A stretch of 22,266 bases of DNA, taken from the IMG/VR virus record IMGVR_UViG_3300035196_000224, positions 1 through 22,266 of that record, one strand, 5' to 3'. The notes under the pieces are model-generated. The model was not told the DNA's origin. It was given only the letters and a program-made list of their open reading frames with translations, and did no database searches. The translations under genes and the position numbers were made by a program. This document shows positions 1-6,964 of this stretch, piece after piece. The stretch comes from a virus. The number at the start of each line of letters is the position of its first letter. Position 1 is the first letter of the stretch.

Positions 1-728
1 AACGCTTCGACACATTTAACCAGCCAAGCCCTAGGGATAATTTTCAAACTGGCATCGTCGGGCTTCGCTTTGCCTAACCATACCCATTCGAATTCATCGG
101 GGTTATTCTCCTTAGCGAATGTCGCTTGGCGCAATAAGACCCCAGGTAAGTTAGGGTTTTCAAAATAGTTCTTCTGGATGATGACGCAATCTTCGCCGCC
201 TTTGCGCAATTGCTTAAAGCGAACGTCGATAGGGTCTTTCTCGGTTTGGGGGTTCCAGGTGGCGATAATGCGTGAACCGGGCCTACGCAGCACAGTTGGG
301 AATAGAACGATCAGGCTGGCGTCCGTCACAGCATGAGCCTCTTCGATCCAGGTAAGATCGACGGCTTCGAGCGATTGTAGCTTTGAGACCTTATGACCGA
401 GGCCCTTGAATATAACGCGGGAGCCGGTCGGAACGCATAAAATTTCTTTATCGGTGATATAGAAAAACGCTGCGTACCCCATGCTCTCTATTTTATTTTC
501 AAGTAATGCTTTCGAGCTATCGGCTATGGAGTCCTGAATTTCACGGCAGCATAGTATCAGAATTCTAGACCTAGTCATCTGATCGACGATATACGTCGCG
601 ACGTCGTGTGATTTGGCCGAACCTCGACCACCCACTAGGCCTAGGTATTCGTGTTGATCCCATAGCGCCTTAACTTTCGGGTGTAGCCTATGGATGTTGG
701 TGGGCGATTTAAGCTGCTGCTGGTTCAT
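1..728 (-). CDS. terL: Terminase large subunit (PBSX/Terminase_3 type), 3' part outside window
   Basis: Motor ATPase that drives genome packaging into the procapsid and cuts the concatemer. Only the N-terminal 242 codons lie in the window; the nuclease half is beyond the left edge. Residues 33-40 read GGRGSAKS, a Walker A loop; residues 125-130 read LTWIEE, the Walker B strand with its catalytic Glu; residues 155-160 (IATWNP) are the coupling motif usual in PBSX-like large terminases. The chosen ATG at 728 lies inside the last codons of the small-terminase gene (20-bp overlap), a typical terS-terL arrangement implying translational coupling; no strong Shine-Dalgarno is visible. Neighbouring structural genes should follow on the minus strand to the left. 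Confidence 0.93.
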   Translation of the reverse strand, partial: MNQQQLKSPTNIHRLHPKVKALWDQHEYLGLVGGRGSAKSHDVATYIVDQMTRSRILILCCREIQDSIADSSKALLENKIESMGYAAFFYITDKEILCVPTGSRVIFKGLGHKVSKLQSLEAVDLTWIEEAHAVTDASLIVLFPTVLRRPGSRIIATWNPQTEKDPIDVRFKQLRKGGEDCVIIQKNYFENPNLPGVLLRQATFAKENNPDEFEWVWLGKAKPDDASLKIIPRAWLVKCVEA

Positions 729-1194
729 CAGTGGGCTCATCAACGGTCTCATCAGTGGGATCATCAGTGGGCTCATCAGTAGGCTCGTCAGTGGACTCCT
801 CAGCGAATTCAATTGCAGGCGGTTTGAATTCTAACGACCCGCTGATTTTCTGATTGTCGATAGCGAGCCCGAATAATTTAGCCTTGCCTGTGAGACCAGC
901 TATAACCGCCGATGATTTACCAAGGCTCGAGGCTTGTGATATGGCAGCGTCGTACTCACGAGCAAGGGTATCGACGGTCACACCATGGGCCTCACGATGC
1001 TCATTCAATAGCTCGTCAATCTTCAACGACACGGCTGTATGGCGCAGCACGCGACTAGCATCGACCGTAATAGCATTATCGGTCCAGCCGTCGGTGCTGT
1101 ACGCCATCTTGTAAGCTGTAACCGCATTTTTAAACTCGACGTACGAGTATGCGAATAGTTGCTGACGTGGTGTGAGTCTTCTTAATTTTTTCAT
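709..1194 (-). CDS. terS: Terminase small subunit (Terminase_2-like) with acidic repeat tail
   Basis: DNA-recognition subunit of the packaging terminase. The N-terminal part reads LTPRQQLFAYSYVE then NAVTAYKMAYS, the Terminase_2 signature (LTpkQ..F...Y....NAt.AY..AGYs), followed by a helical region. The last ~25 residues are repeats of the type DEPT, encoded by imperfect 12-bp direct repeats at about 726-800; such an acidic tail could contact TerL or the portal (inference). An in-frame TTG further upstream (1263) would add 23 residues, but the ATG at 1194 matches the start of the conserved region and is preferred. A perfect TATAAT box ends only 6 bp upstream of this ATG, so the mRNA may be nearly leaderless or initiation may lie elsewhere. 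161 aa. Confidence 0.85.
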   Translation of the reverse strand: MKKLRRLTPRQQLFAYSYVEFKNAVTAYKMAYSTDGWTDNAITVDASRVLRHTAVSLKIDELLNEHREAHGVTVDTLAREYDAAISQASSLGKSSAVIAGLTGKAKLFGLAIDNQKISGSLEFKPPAIEFAEESTDEPTDEPTDDPTDETVDEPTDEPAAA

Positions 1195-1200
1195 GCAGCG

Positions 1201-1230
1201 ATTATACTCACAGGGATGATGATGATGCAA
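1201..1230 (-). promoter_or_regulatory. Candidate sigma70-type promoter for terminase genes
   Basis: On the minus strand TATAAT (1206-1201) is a perfect -10 box, and 18 bp upstream lies TTGCAT (1230-1225), a weak -35. Transcription would begin at or next to the terS ATG, giving a leaderless or nearly leaderless message. The palindrome array at 1270-1357 lies 40-130 bp upstream of the -35. The weak -35 would fit an activated promoter, but that is inference. Confidence 0.4.
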
Positions 1231-1269
1231 GTGCTGATAATTATTCTCACGAGGAAACAACAAGGCTCA

Positions 1270-1357
1270 TGTTCACGCCTTGAACGCCCGAATACTGGGG
1301 ATCATGTTCACGCCATGAACACTGCAAATATCCAGGATCATGTTCACGCCATGAACA
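1270..1357. repeat. Three-copy palindromic operator-like array
   Basis: Three copies of a 17-bp palindrome, TGTTCA-N5-TGAACA, at 1270-1286 (last base differs), 1305-1321 and 1341-1357, start-to-start spacing 35 and 36 bp. The second and third copies are identical, including the spacer CGCCA and the preceding GGATCA. Dyad-symmetric sites at regular spacing upstream of a transcription unit are typical of binding sites for a dimeric regulator. A replication-origin iteron role is an alternative, since an AT-rich stretch follows at 1541-1590. No cognate regulator can be assigned; the TetR-like protein at 6961-7302 and the winged-helix protein at 3863-4321 are candidates in the window. Confidence 0.7.
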
Positions 1358-1740
1358 TCACAGATTATGGTCACAGGACAGATATCCGGGGTTCTGAGTT
1401 GAATTATTCCGTGTTTCCAATGTTTTCAATGGCTTACTAGTAGTGAAGTCCAAAGACAGCCCAAAGACAGAGCTCACTGACACACGATAATTGTTTAATA
1501 TCAGTAACTTAAGCCAATTCTGTCTTAGAGACCCTAGCTCTTTCTATTTTAAAAGAAAGTAATATAATATATAAGGGTATAGGTAGTATATACGCAGCAC
1601 CACTATAGGGCCTGGGGGAATAGAGAAGCTAAGTCCTGGAGGCATAATCGCTAAGTCGTTGATACTAAATATGTATCGTGTGCCAGTGGGGTGTCAGTGG
1701 GCTTTAGGATAACCGGAAAAAATTTAAGTATAATAAAAGG
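1358..1740. other. Intergenic region without a convincing gene
   Basis: This stretch separates the leftward terminase genes from the rightward pentapeptide operon. I see no ORF with coding character. It contains an AT-rich segment at about 1541-1590 with a TATAAT at 1563-1568 but no matching -35, a short inverted repeat CTTTCT/AGAAAG at 1539-1558, and scattered GT-rich direct repeats. The segment CACTATAGGG near 1602-1611 resembles the core of a T7-type promoter only by chance, as far as can be judged here. Confidence 0.5.
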
Positions 1741-1770
1741 TTGACCTAATTATCAATTTTCGGCTATAAA
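1741..1770 (+). promoter_or_regulatory. Sigma70-type promoter of the pentapeptide-repeat operon
   Basis: TTGACC (1741-1746), an 18-bp spacer and TATAAA (1765-1770) form a strong sigma70-like promoter. Transcription would start near 1777, leaving a 5' leader of about 45 nt in which the 9-bp repeats (1787-1813) and the ribosome-binding site AAAGGA (1813-1818) lie. Confidence 0.75.
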
Positions 1771-1786
1771 GAGACTGAATTTAACG

Positions 1787-1813
1787 AATAAATTAAATAA
1801 ATTAAATAAATTA
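1787..1813 (+). repeat. Three perfect 9-bp repeats in the 5' leader
   Basis: AATAAATTA occurs three times head to tail between the promoter and the ribosome-binding site of the first pentapeptide gene. The otherwise similar leader of the second pentapeptide gene (around 2489-2505) has no such expansion, so the copy number has changed since the duplication, most simply by replication slippage. Confidence 0.85.
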
Positions 1814-1822
1814 AAGGACTAA

Positions 1823-2449
1823 ATGAGTATGATCAAATTTTCAGTTAACAATCGTTTTTCCGGTGTTGAAATGTTTACAGCATCAATCGATTGTGAAGAA
1901 TCCGAGAATGAGGGGACTAAAGCGGGTCTATCTATAAAGTGGGCTATTGAAAATGAGGTCGACCTTTATGGTGCCGATCTTCGTGGTGCCGATCTTTACG
2001 GTGCTAATTTTCGCGGTGCTAATCTTCGCGGTGCTGAGATCCAAGGTGCTAACCTTTATGGTGCCGATCTTTCCAATGCTGACCTTTCCGGTGCTAATCT
2101 TCGCGGTGCCGATCTTCGCAGTTCCAACCTTTATAGTGCCGACCTTCGCGATGTCGACCTTTACGGCGCTGATCTTTACAGTGCTAATTTTCGCGGTGCT
2201 TTAATCAAAAACAACATTAAGTTAACCGGCAAAGATCCGATATTTACAATGACGCCTGTAGGATCGGAAAGTAGAACACTATCTGCTTTTAACACAGATA
2301 AGGGCGTTTTTATCAAGCGTGGTTGTTTCTTCGATACGTTTGATTTTTTTAAAACCACTGTCGAAGAAACACAGTTATCAAATGAATATAGTGCGACCTA
2401 TCTTGTTGTGATCGCATTGATTGAAACTCTCTGGAATGACACCCTATAA
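1823..2449 (+). CDS. Pentapeptide-repeat protein, short paralogue
   Basis: A 208-aa protein with three parts: a conserved N-terminal cap (1-45), about 16 tandem pentapeptides of the A(D/N)LxG type (about 46-128), which fold as a right-handed quadrilateral beta-helix, and a C-terminal domain (130-208) with the motif IKRGCFFDTFD and a final helix rich in Leu/Ile. This kind of C-terminal domain follows pentapeptide repeats in other phage proteins; its function is not known to me. Pentapeptide proteins such as Qnr and MfpA mimic DNA and bind gyrase, so a DNA-mimic or gyrase/defence-related role is possible but unproven. The start is set by AAAGGA five bases before ATG. First gene of a plus-strand operon; paralogue of 2506-3492. 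Confidence 0.88.
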   Translation: MSMIKFSVNNRFSGVEMFTASIDCEESENEGTKAGLSIKWAIENEVDLYGADLRGADLYGANFRGANLRGAEIQGANLYGADLSNADLSGANLRGADLRSSNLYSADLRDVDLYGADLYSANFRGALIKNNIKLTGKDPIFTMTPVGSESRTLSAFNTDKGVFIKRGCFFDTFDFFKTTVEETQLSNEYSATYLVVIALIETLWNDTL

Positions 2450-2452
2450 GCC

Positions 2453-2477
2453 GGTATGGATATACCGACGAACTAAA
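2453..2477 (+). pseudogene. Relic of the zinc-ribbon gene start
   Basis: These 25 bases match 3520-3544, inside the zinc-ribbon gene (codons for WYGYSDELK), at 23 of 25 positions. Immediately before them, the ends of both pentapeptide genes also align, except that about 25 bases present at 3495-3519 are missing here. The stretch is therefore a decayed remnant left when a block containing a pentapeptide gene plus the start of its downstream neighbour was duplicated in tandem. Confidence 0.8.
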
Positions 2478-2505
2478 TTTCCAGTTTAACGAATTAAAGG
2501 ACTAA

Positions 2506-3492
2506 ATGAGTATGATTAAATTTCCAGTTAATAATCGCTATTCCCGTTCCGTAATGTTTACGGCTTCAATTGATTGTGGAGAATTCGAGAATGAGGGGAC
2601 TAAAGTAGGCCTAGCTGTAAGATGGGCTATTGAAAATGAGGTTGAGCTTTACTGTGCTGACCTTCATTGTTCTGACCTCCACGGTGTCGACCTTCGTGGT
2701 GCTAACCTTCGTGGTACCGACCTTCAAGGTGCTAACCTTAGAGATGCTAACCTTAAAGGTGCTAACCTTCGCGGTGTCGACCTTCAAACTACTGACCTCC
2801 ACAGCGCCAACCTTAAAGGTGTTAACTTCCACCGTGCCGATCTTCACGGTGCCGAGCTTTACGGTGCCAACCTTCAAGGTGCTAACCTTTACGGTGCTAA
2901 CCTTAACGGTGCCGATCTTAAAGGTGCTAACCTTTACAATGCTAACCTTAACGGTGCTAACCTTCGCCGTGCCGACCTTCGCTGTGTAGACCTTCACGAT
3001 GCCGACCTTCGTGGTGCTACCCTTGAAGGTGCCGATCTTCAAGGCGCTAACCTTTCTGGTGCCGACCTTCGTGATGCCGATATTCGCGGTGTTGACCTTC
3101 GTGGTACCGACCTTAACGGTGCACGGCTTAACGATGCCAACCTCAAGGATGCCGACTTTCAAGGTGCCGACCTTTACGGTGCTAACCTTAACGGTGTCGT
3201 AATCAAAAAACACACTAAGTTAATCGGTAAAGACCCGATATTCACAGTGACACCAATGGGTTTGGAAAGTGGGCCATTGTTCGCTTTTAACACAGACGCG
3301 GGTATTCTTATCAAGTGCGGTTCTTTCTTCAACACGTTTGATCATGGTGTTTCAGTTAGGGGCGCTTGTTTCTTCGACACGATTGATGTTTTTAAAACCA
3401 CTCTCGAAGCAGCAGATGCACCAAATAAATATAGTGCGAGCTATCTTGCTGTGATTGCACTGATCGAAACTCTCTGGACTGAAATCTCATGA
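2506..3492 (+). CDS. Pentapeptide-repeat protein, long paralogue
   Basis: A 328-aa protein with the same architecture as the short paralogue: cap 1-45, about 37 pentapeptides (about 46-233, roughly 185 residues), then the C-terminal domain. The cap, ribosome-binding site and leader (AAAGGACTAA before ATG) are nearly identical to those of 1823-2449, showing recent tandem duplication. The beta-helix would be more than twice as long as in the partner. The C-terminal domain carries a 15-residue insertion that duplicates the FFxTxD motif (about 274-279 and 289-294). The TGA stop overlaps the ATG of the zinc-ribbon gene (ATGA). Cell role unknown; a DNA-mimic function is an inference from the fold only. 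Confidence 0.9.
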   Translation: MSMIKFPVNNRYSRSVMFTASIDCGEFENEGTKVGLAVRWAIENEVELYCADLHCSDLHGVDLRGANLRGTDLQGANLRDANLKGANLRGVDLQTTDLHSANLKGVNFHRADLHGAELYGANLQGANLYGANLNGADLKGANLYNANLNGANLRRADLRCVDLHDADLRGATLEGADLQGANLSGADLRDADIRGVDLRGTDLNGARLNDANLKDADFQGADLYGANLNGVVIKKHTKLIGKDPIFTVTPMGLESGPLFAFNTDAGILIKCGSFFNTFDHGVSVRGACFFDTIDVFKTTLEAADAPNKYSASYLAVIALIETLWTEIS

Positions 3493-3866
3493 GCCGGGTA
3501 CTGTGTCAAGGGTGCAGCTGGTATGGATACAGCGACGAACTAAAGTCGCTTCAATCTGTGGCTGGTCCTAGTCTTATTAATACTTCAGTCGATACTAGTC
3601 ATTGCCTGTGTCCACTGTGTGGCGATTATCATATCCGTCACAGCCCCGCTGGTGAGAATAAGGGTTGCGCCATCATACAACAGCAGGACGAGTACTCATG
3701 CTCCACGTGTGCTATGCGGTGGGGGGTCGGCGAGAAGGCCCCCCAGTGCGAACGCGGTGTTCTAAAAAAACGCATTATGGAGATTGAAATGACGGGAAGT
3801 ATCATAGGTCGCGAAAAAGCTGAATACCGTCGACTGAAAGATAAATTAAGGGAACTAGTAAAATGA
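3489..3866 (+). CDS. Zinc-ribbon protein with charged C-terminal helix
   Basis: A 125-aa protein of unknown function. Cysteine pairs occur at C6/C9, C41/C44 (with C39) and C71/C74 (with C87), enough for one or two zinc ribbons; the last ~35 residues (from about 91) are highly charged and predicted helical or coiled coil. It begins inside the stop codon of the long pentapeptide gene and its TGA overlaps the ATG of the next gene, so all three are translationally coupled and probably act together. A relic of its start follows the first pentapeptide gene. I do not recognise the family. Confidence 0.75.
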   Translation: MSRVLCQGCSWYGYSDELKSLQSVAGPSLINTSVDTSHCLCPLCGDYHIRHSPAGENKGCAIIQQQDEYSCSTCAMRWGVGEKAPQCERGVLKKRIMEIEMTGSIIGREKAEYRRLKDKLRELVK

Positions 3867-4321
3867 CTGGACCAGCTACCAGACCCCCTACCGCCGGTGC
3901 TCGGGTGCTAGGGGTTATGTCAGACGGTAATCCCATAAACACAGCGGGGATTTTATCAGCGCATGGAACTATGTACGGTGCTGGTAAAATTTCATTAGGT
4001 TATTTGAAGCTGGTTATTCGAAAACTCTGGGATGATGGAGAAATCATAAAAGTATCACCCGGTATTTACGAGATCGCCACCGGATCCTATCGTGGTATCA
4101 GGAGGGCGGTTAAATCGACTACCAAACCCGATACCGTTGGCGATCGGGTGCTAAGGCTCATGGCAGATGGAAAACCCACAAAACCCGGGTTCATTTTATA
4201 TTACTATAAAATTGTATACGGTGAAACTTCAATAGGTTATTTGAGGTGGGTCATTAAAGAGCTCGTGATCGCTGGTAAAGTCCGAAAAGTAGCACGTGGT
4301 GTTTTCGCGAGGATAGTTTAA
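3863..4321 (+). CDS. Protein of two winged-helix-like repeats
   Basis: A 152-aa protein with an internal duplication: residues about 12-72 and 92-151 share the pattern G.RVL..M.DG.P......I......YG...I.YL..VI..L...G.(I/V).KV..G(I/V)(Y/F). Helix-helix-strand content and the closing G(I/V)(Y/F) beta hairpin resemble a winged-helix DNA-binding domain, so a single chain may bind DNA as a pseudo-dimer (inference). A basic linker (about 77-88) joins the repeats. Last gene of the pentapeptide operon; a possible regulator of that operon or of the palindromes at 1270-1357, though nothing in the sequence proves this. Confidence 0.7.
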   Translation: MTGPATRPPTAGARVLGVMSDGNPINTAGILSAHGTMYGAGKISLGYLKLVIRKLWDDGEIIKVSPGIYEIATGSYRGIRRAVKSTTKPDTVGDRVLRLMADGKPTKPGFILYYYKIVYGETSIGYLRWVIKELVIAGKVRKVARGVFARIV

Positions 4322-4400
4322 AGATTAACCTTGATATCATCTGAAGAATAGAGTTATACTGAGTTCGAACACCCTCCCTTGTTCACACTCATAACCTTGA

Positions 4401-4435
4401 CCCGACATCATTTATTTGGTGTCGGGTTTCTTTTT
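4401..4435 (+). terminator. Intrinsic terminator of the pentapeptide operon
   Basis: CCCGACATCA (4401-4410) pairs with TGGTGTCGGG (4417-4426) with one G-U pair, followed by TTTCTTTTT. It lies 80 bp after the last plus-strand gene of the operon. Confidence 0.9.
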
Positions 4436-4458
4436 ATGCGCAAGCCGCCAGGTCCCAT

Positions 4459-4500
4459 TAAAAAACCCGACGCCAAATAAATAGCGTCGGGTTTAGTTTT
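4459..4500. terminator. Bidirectional intrinsic terminator
   Basis: CCCGACGC (4466-4473) pairs perfectly with GCGTCGGG (4484-4491). It is flanked by an A tract on the left and TTTAGTTTT on the right, so it can stop transcription from both sides: readthrough from the plus-strand operon and, mainly, the leftward replication operon ending at 4520. Confidence 0.88.
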
Positions 4501-4519
4501 ATACGGGTGCCGGGTGTTA

Positions 4520-6964
4520 TTACATCTTGTAACCTTGATCTTTGATATAATCCCCCATTAAATCATTGATCGTCTCGACGCCAGGGTTCTGAGAGTAGAT
4601 CACAGGTCGACCGCGTTCATTGACTAAGTCTTTGGTGAATCGACCGACTGTTCTATACCCGAGAGTTTCAAGCATTGCCTGACGTTTGTTACGGTTAACA
4701 TAATTAGCCTTACCGCTTCGTTTTAATAGTTCGTCGAGGGCAATAGATGAAATCCAGCCTCCTCGGAACCCTTGTATATTTTCATCAATAGCATTCAAGA
4801 TCTCTTGTTCGACAGCGCCAACCGATGCCTTAATAACTTCAGCTGTTGTCGACGTGGTTGGTGCGCGGTGTAGCTCTGTAGCCGGGTTTAGGTGATCTGG
4901 TATGTCATAGGTCTCCAGGTAGTTCGTCACCATTGCGTAACCGTCGGCGTTTAACCATCTATATAAATCAGGGAAGTAATCACCACCCATACCAGATGAT
5001 AATAGATCACTGTAACTCTGTTGTGCTGTGTAGAACACGGCATAGCGTCGGTCGTTCTCTGTTTTATGTACGGCGTCGCGGTGGTTACTGCACATAATGA
5101 AATTCGCGCGATTGTCGCCGCTGTACTGGTTACCGCCTTTAGCCTGTACCTCAATTCGGTCATTTGTAATCAGGATCTTTAAGGCGTCGATAGCGTCGCG
5201 GCGATCAGATATTTTGATTTCTTCAATACCGATAAACGCTTTTTGCTCTATCCAGGCATTAAATTTATTCGAAATATCGTTAGGGTTTGGAAAATGAGAC
5301 ATCCTGTTACCGACAGCATGTGCCACCACGCGCATTATCATGGATTTGCCATTACCCTCGGCACCCTGTAAGAGCGGGCACCATTGAAATTTAGTACCGA
5401 TATATTGCTTACATGCCGCCATATAAGCGAGCATGATAGCGCGGTCCTTATCGTCGGGTAGTAACTTCGCCAGAAAGTCGAGGAACGGTGTCACGTCGCC
5501 AGGAATCGAGCGTACGGATACAGGATAGAATGTATTTACTAACTCTCTCCCTTCTAGTGTGATGATCGTACCTGGCCTTAATTCAGGTCGAAACGCAGTA
5601 CCGTGGACCTTCGGAAATGATATTGCGTGAGATTTTAAAAACGTTTCCCAAGCGCATTTACTGGTCTGTTCATTCGAATTATCGAAAGCAAATACATAAA
5701 TCGAATAGCGCGCTTTAAACTGTTCTGGTGTAACGACTGAGCCGTCAGCTATTAAAATACTGTGACTGTCTTGAATGTATACGCAACCTTTGAAAAATTC
5801 TAATTGCTGATCAGGGTCAAGATACTGATAACTACCCATCCGTAACGCACCGTGATTAAACAAGGTGGGTGTTTCGGGTGTCTCGTCAGTCGAGACGCCG
5901 ACCGGCGAGTCGAATGAACCAGCGCCGTCAGTCGAGATATCCACATCAGGGGCACAAGGTGCTTTGTTAGTCGAGATAGCGCAAGGTGCTTCGATTACTG
6001 TAGAGCGTGGGTCTTTATAAACGTTCTGACAAAACCCGACCGCTTTCGGTATCGTGAATTCTTTTAAATATGACTGGTGCGTATCCCATTTGGCTCGATA
6101 GAGCCCTGACCTGCGTGCGATACGTTCCATACGTTCACAATTACAGCCACACCAGAACGCTAGGTGAGAGAAAAACGCTGCGTCTACGCTCGATGCGTCG
6201 AATGAACCATCGCCGTCAGGGTAGGTATTGGCGAACGACGCTGTGTCGTTGTTCCATAGGCTGACCAAGGACGTTTTACCAGAAAACAACGTGTCCGCTG
6301 AAGGTCGCGCGGAGAGCATACGTCGAATGAGTTCATCGTCGTCGTCTGGACCTTGCCAGTCATCGCGCTCTGTTGTCGACCATTCCGCCGATTGACTACC
6401 CGACGTCGTCTCCATATATGACGATAGGAAAATATTTAAAGCCGCCTGGTGATTTATTTCAGTTGTGCCTCGTTCGCCGTTTCGAGTGATAGCTATATAG
6501 CGACCATGGTCATAGACCTCTAACCCGAGAGCCTGGTTTTTGTTTTTGAAACCTTCAGGTATTTTACCTTGTGCAATAATATGGAGCCCGTTGCCGGTAT
6601 GTGATACCTCAACATAAGCGCCGGGGAATTGCTCACAGATCGACACGGATAGAGCTGACCATGTGTTGTCGGCTTCTAACGCGTAATCAATGTCAACTAC
6701 GAAATAATCATCGTCAGCACCGAATACAAAACCTGTGTATTTGGAGCGCTCAGCGACGGTCTCATAGTCAGACCAGTTAACCGGGTTTAGGTGATTTATA
6801 CCACCATGAACATGGATAACGTCTGGTTTGTCTGGTACCGGGTTTGGTGTCTCAGTAAATGTCACAGGCGTAAGGCCGTCGTACGGAACCTTACGCGGCT
6901 TCTTTTCGCCTGGAATCTGTAACGGTTGCCAGTTTACCCACTGGCTCGATGTAAATATACTCAT
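4520..6964 (-). CDS. Primase-helicase: prim-pol-like N-terminus plus D5/SF3 helicase
   Basis: An 814-aa two-part replication enzyme. N-terminal half: an archaeo-eukaryotic-type primase/prim-pol fold with the catalytic acids DID (91-93), SHTGNGLH (121-128, catalytic His) and the family hallmark GLEVYDHGRYIAIT (147-160); then a helical segment GHLAFW-like (about 260-294) typical of such phage primases. C-terminal half: SF3/D5-type ATPase with Walker A GAEGNGKS (534-541), Walker B FIGIEE (577-582), sensor NFIMCSN (621-627) and arginine finger ENDRR (636-640). The linker (about 325-365) contains a thrice-repeated STD/STN motif. It would unwind the origin and lay primers for the family B polymerase. 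Last gene of the leftward operon; its ATG overlaps the stop of the TetR-like gene. Confidence 0.9.
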   Translation of the reverse strand: MSIFTSSQWVNWQPLQIPGEKKPRKVPYDGLTPVTFTETPNPVPDKPDVIHVHGGINHLNPVNWSDYETVAERSKYTGFVFGADDDYFVVDIDYALEADNTWSALSVSICEQFPGAYVEVSHTGNGLHIIAQGKIPEGFKNKNQALGLEVYDHGRYIAITRNGERGTTEINHQAALNIFLSSYMETTSGSQSAEWSTTERDDWQGPDDDDELIRRMLSARPSADTLFSGKTSLVSLWNNDTASFANTYPDGDGSFDASSVDAAFFSHLAFWCGCNCERMERIARRSGLYRAKWDTHQSYLKEFTIPKAVGFCQNVYKDPRSTVIEAPCAISTNKAPCAPDVDISTDGAGSFDSPVGVSTDETPETPTLFNHGALRMGSYQYLDPDQQLEFFKGCVYIQDSHSILIADGSVVTPEQFKARYSIYVFAFDNSNEQTSKCAWETFLKSHAISFPKVHGTAFRPELRPGTIITLEGRELVNTFYPVSVRSIPGDVTPFLDFLAKLLPDDKDRAIMLAYMAACKQYIGTKFQWCPLLQGAEGNGKSMIMRVVAHAVGNRMSHFPNPNDISNKFNAWIEQKAFIGIEEIKISDRRDAIDALKILITNDRIEVQAKGGNQYSGDNRANFIMCSNHRDAVHKTENDRRYAVFYTAQQSYSDLLSSGMGGDYFPDLYRWLNADGYAMVTNYLETYDIPDHLNPATELHRAPTTSTTAEVIKASVGAVEQEILNAIDENIQGFRGGWISSIALDELLKRSGKANYVNRNKRQAMLETLGYRTVGRFTKDLVNERGRPVIYSQNPGVETINDLMGDYIKDQGYKM

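Noticed and set aside
1270-1357. CRISPR array
   Set aside because: Only three repeats, with palindromes of 17 bp and gaps of about 18-19 bp, no cas genes; operator-like sites fit better.
1216-1440. 74-aa ORF on the plus strand
   Set aside because: It is created by the palindromic repeats, has no ribosome-binding site and overlaps the terminase promoter region.
1602-1611. T7-like promoter core CACTATAGGG
   Set aside because: Only 10 of the 17 upstream positions match the T7 consensus, there is one copy, and no phage RNA polymerase gene is in the window.
2611-3213. 200-aa ORF on the minus strand and further frames inside the pentapeptide genes
   Set aside because: Shadows of the repetitive A(D/N)LxG codons; composition is a monotonous VKVST pattern.
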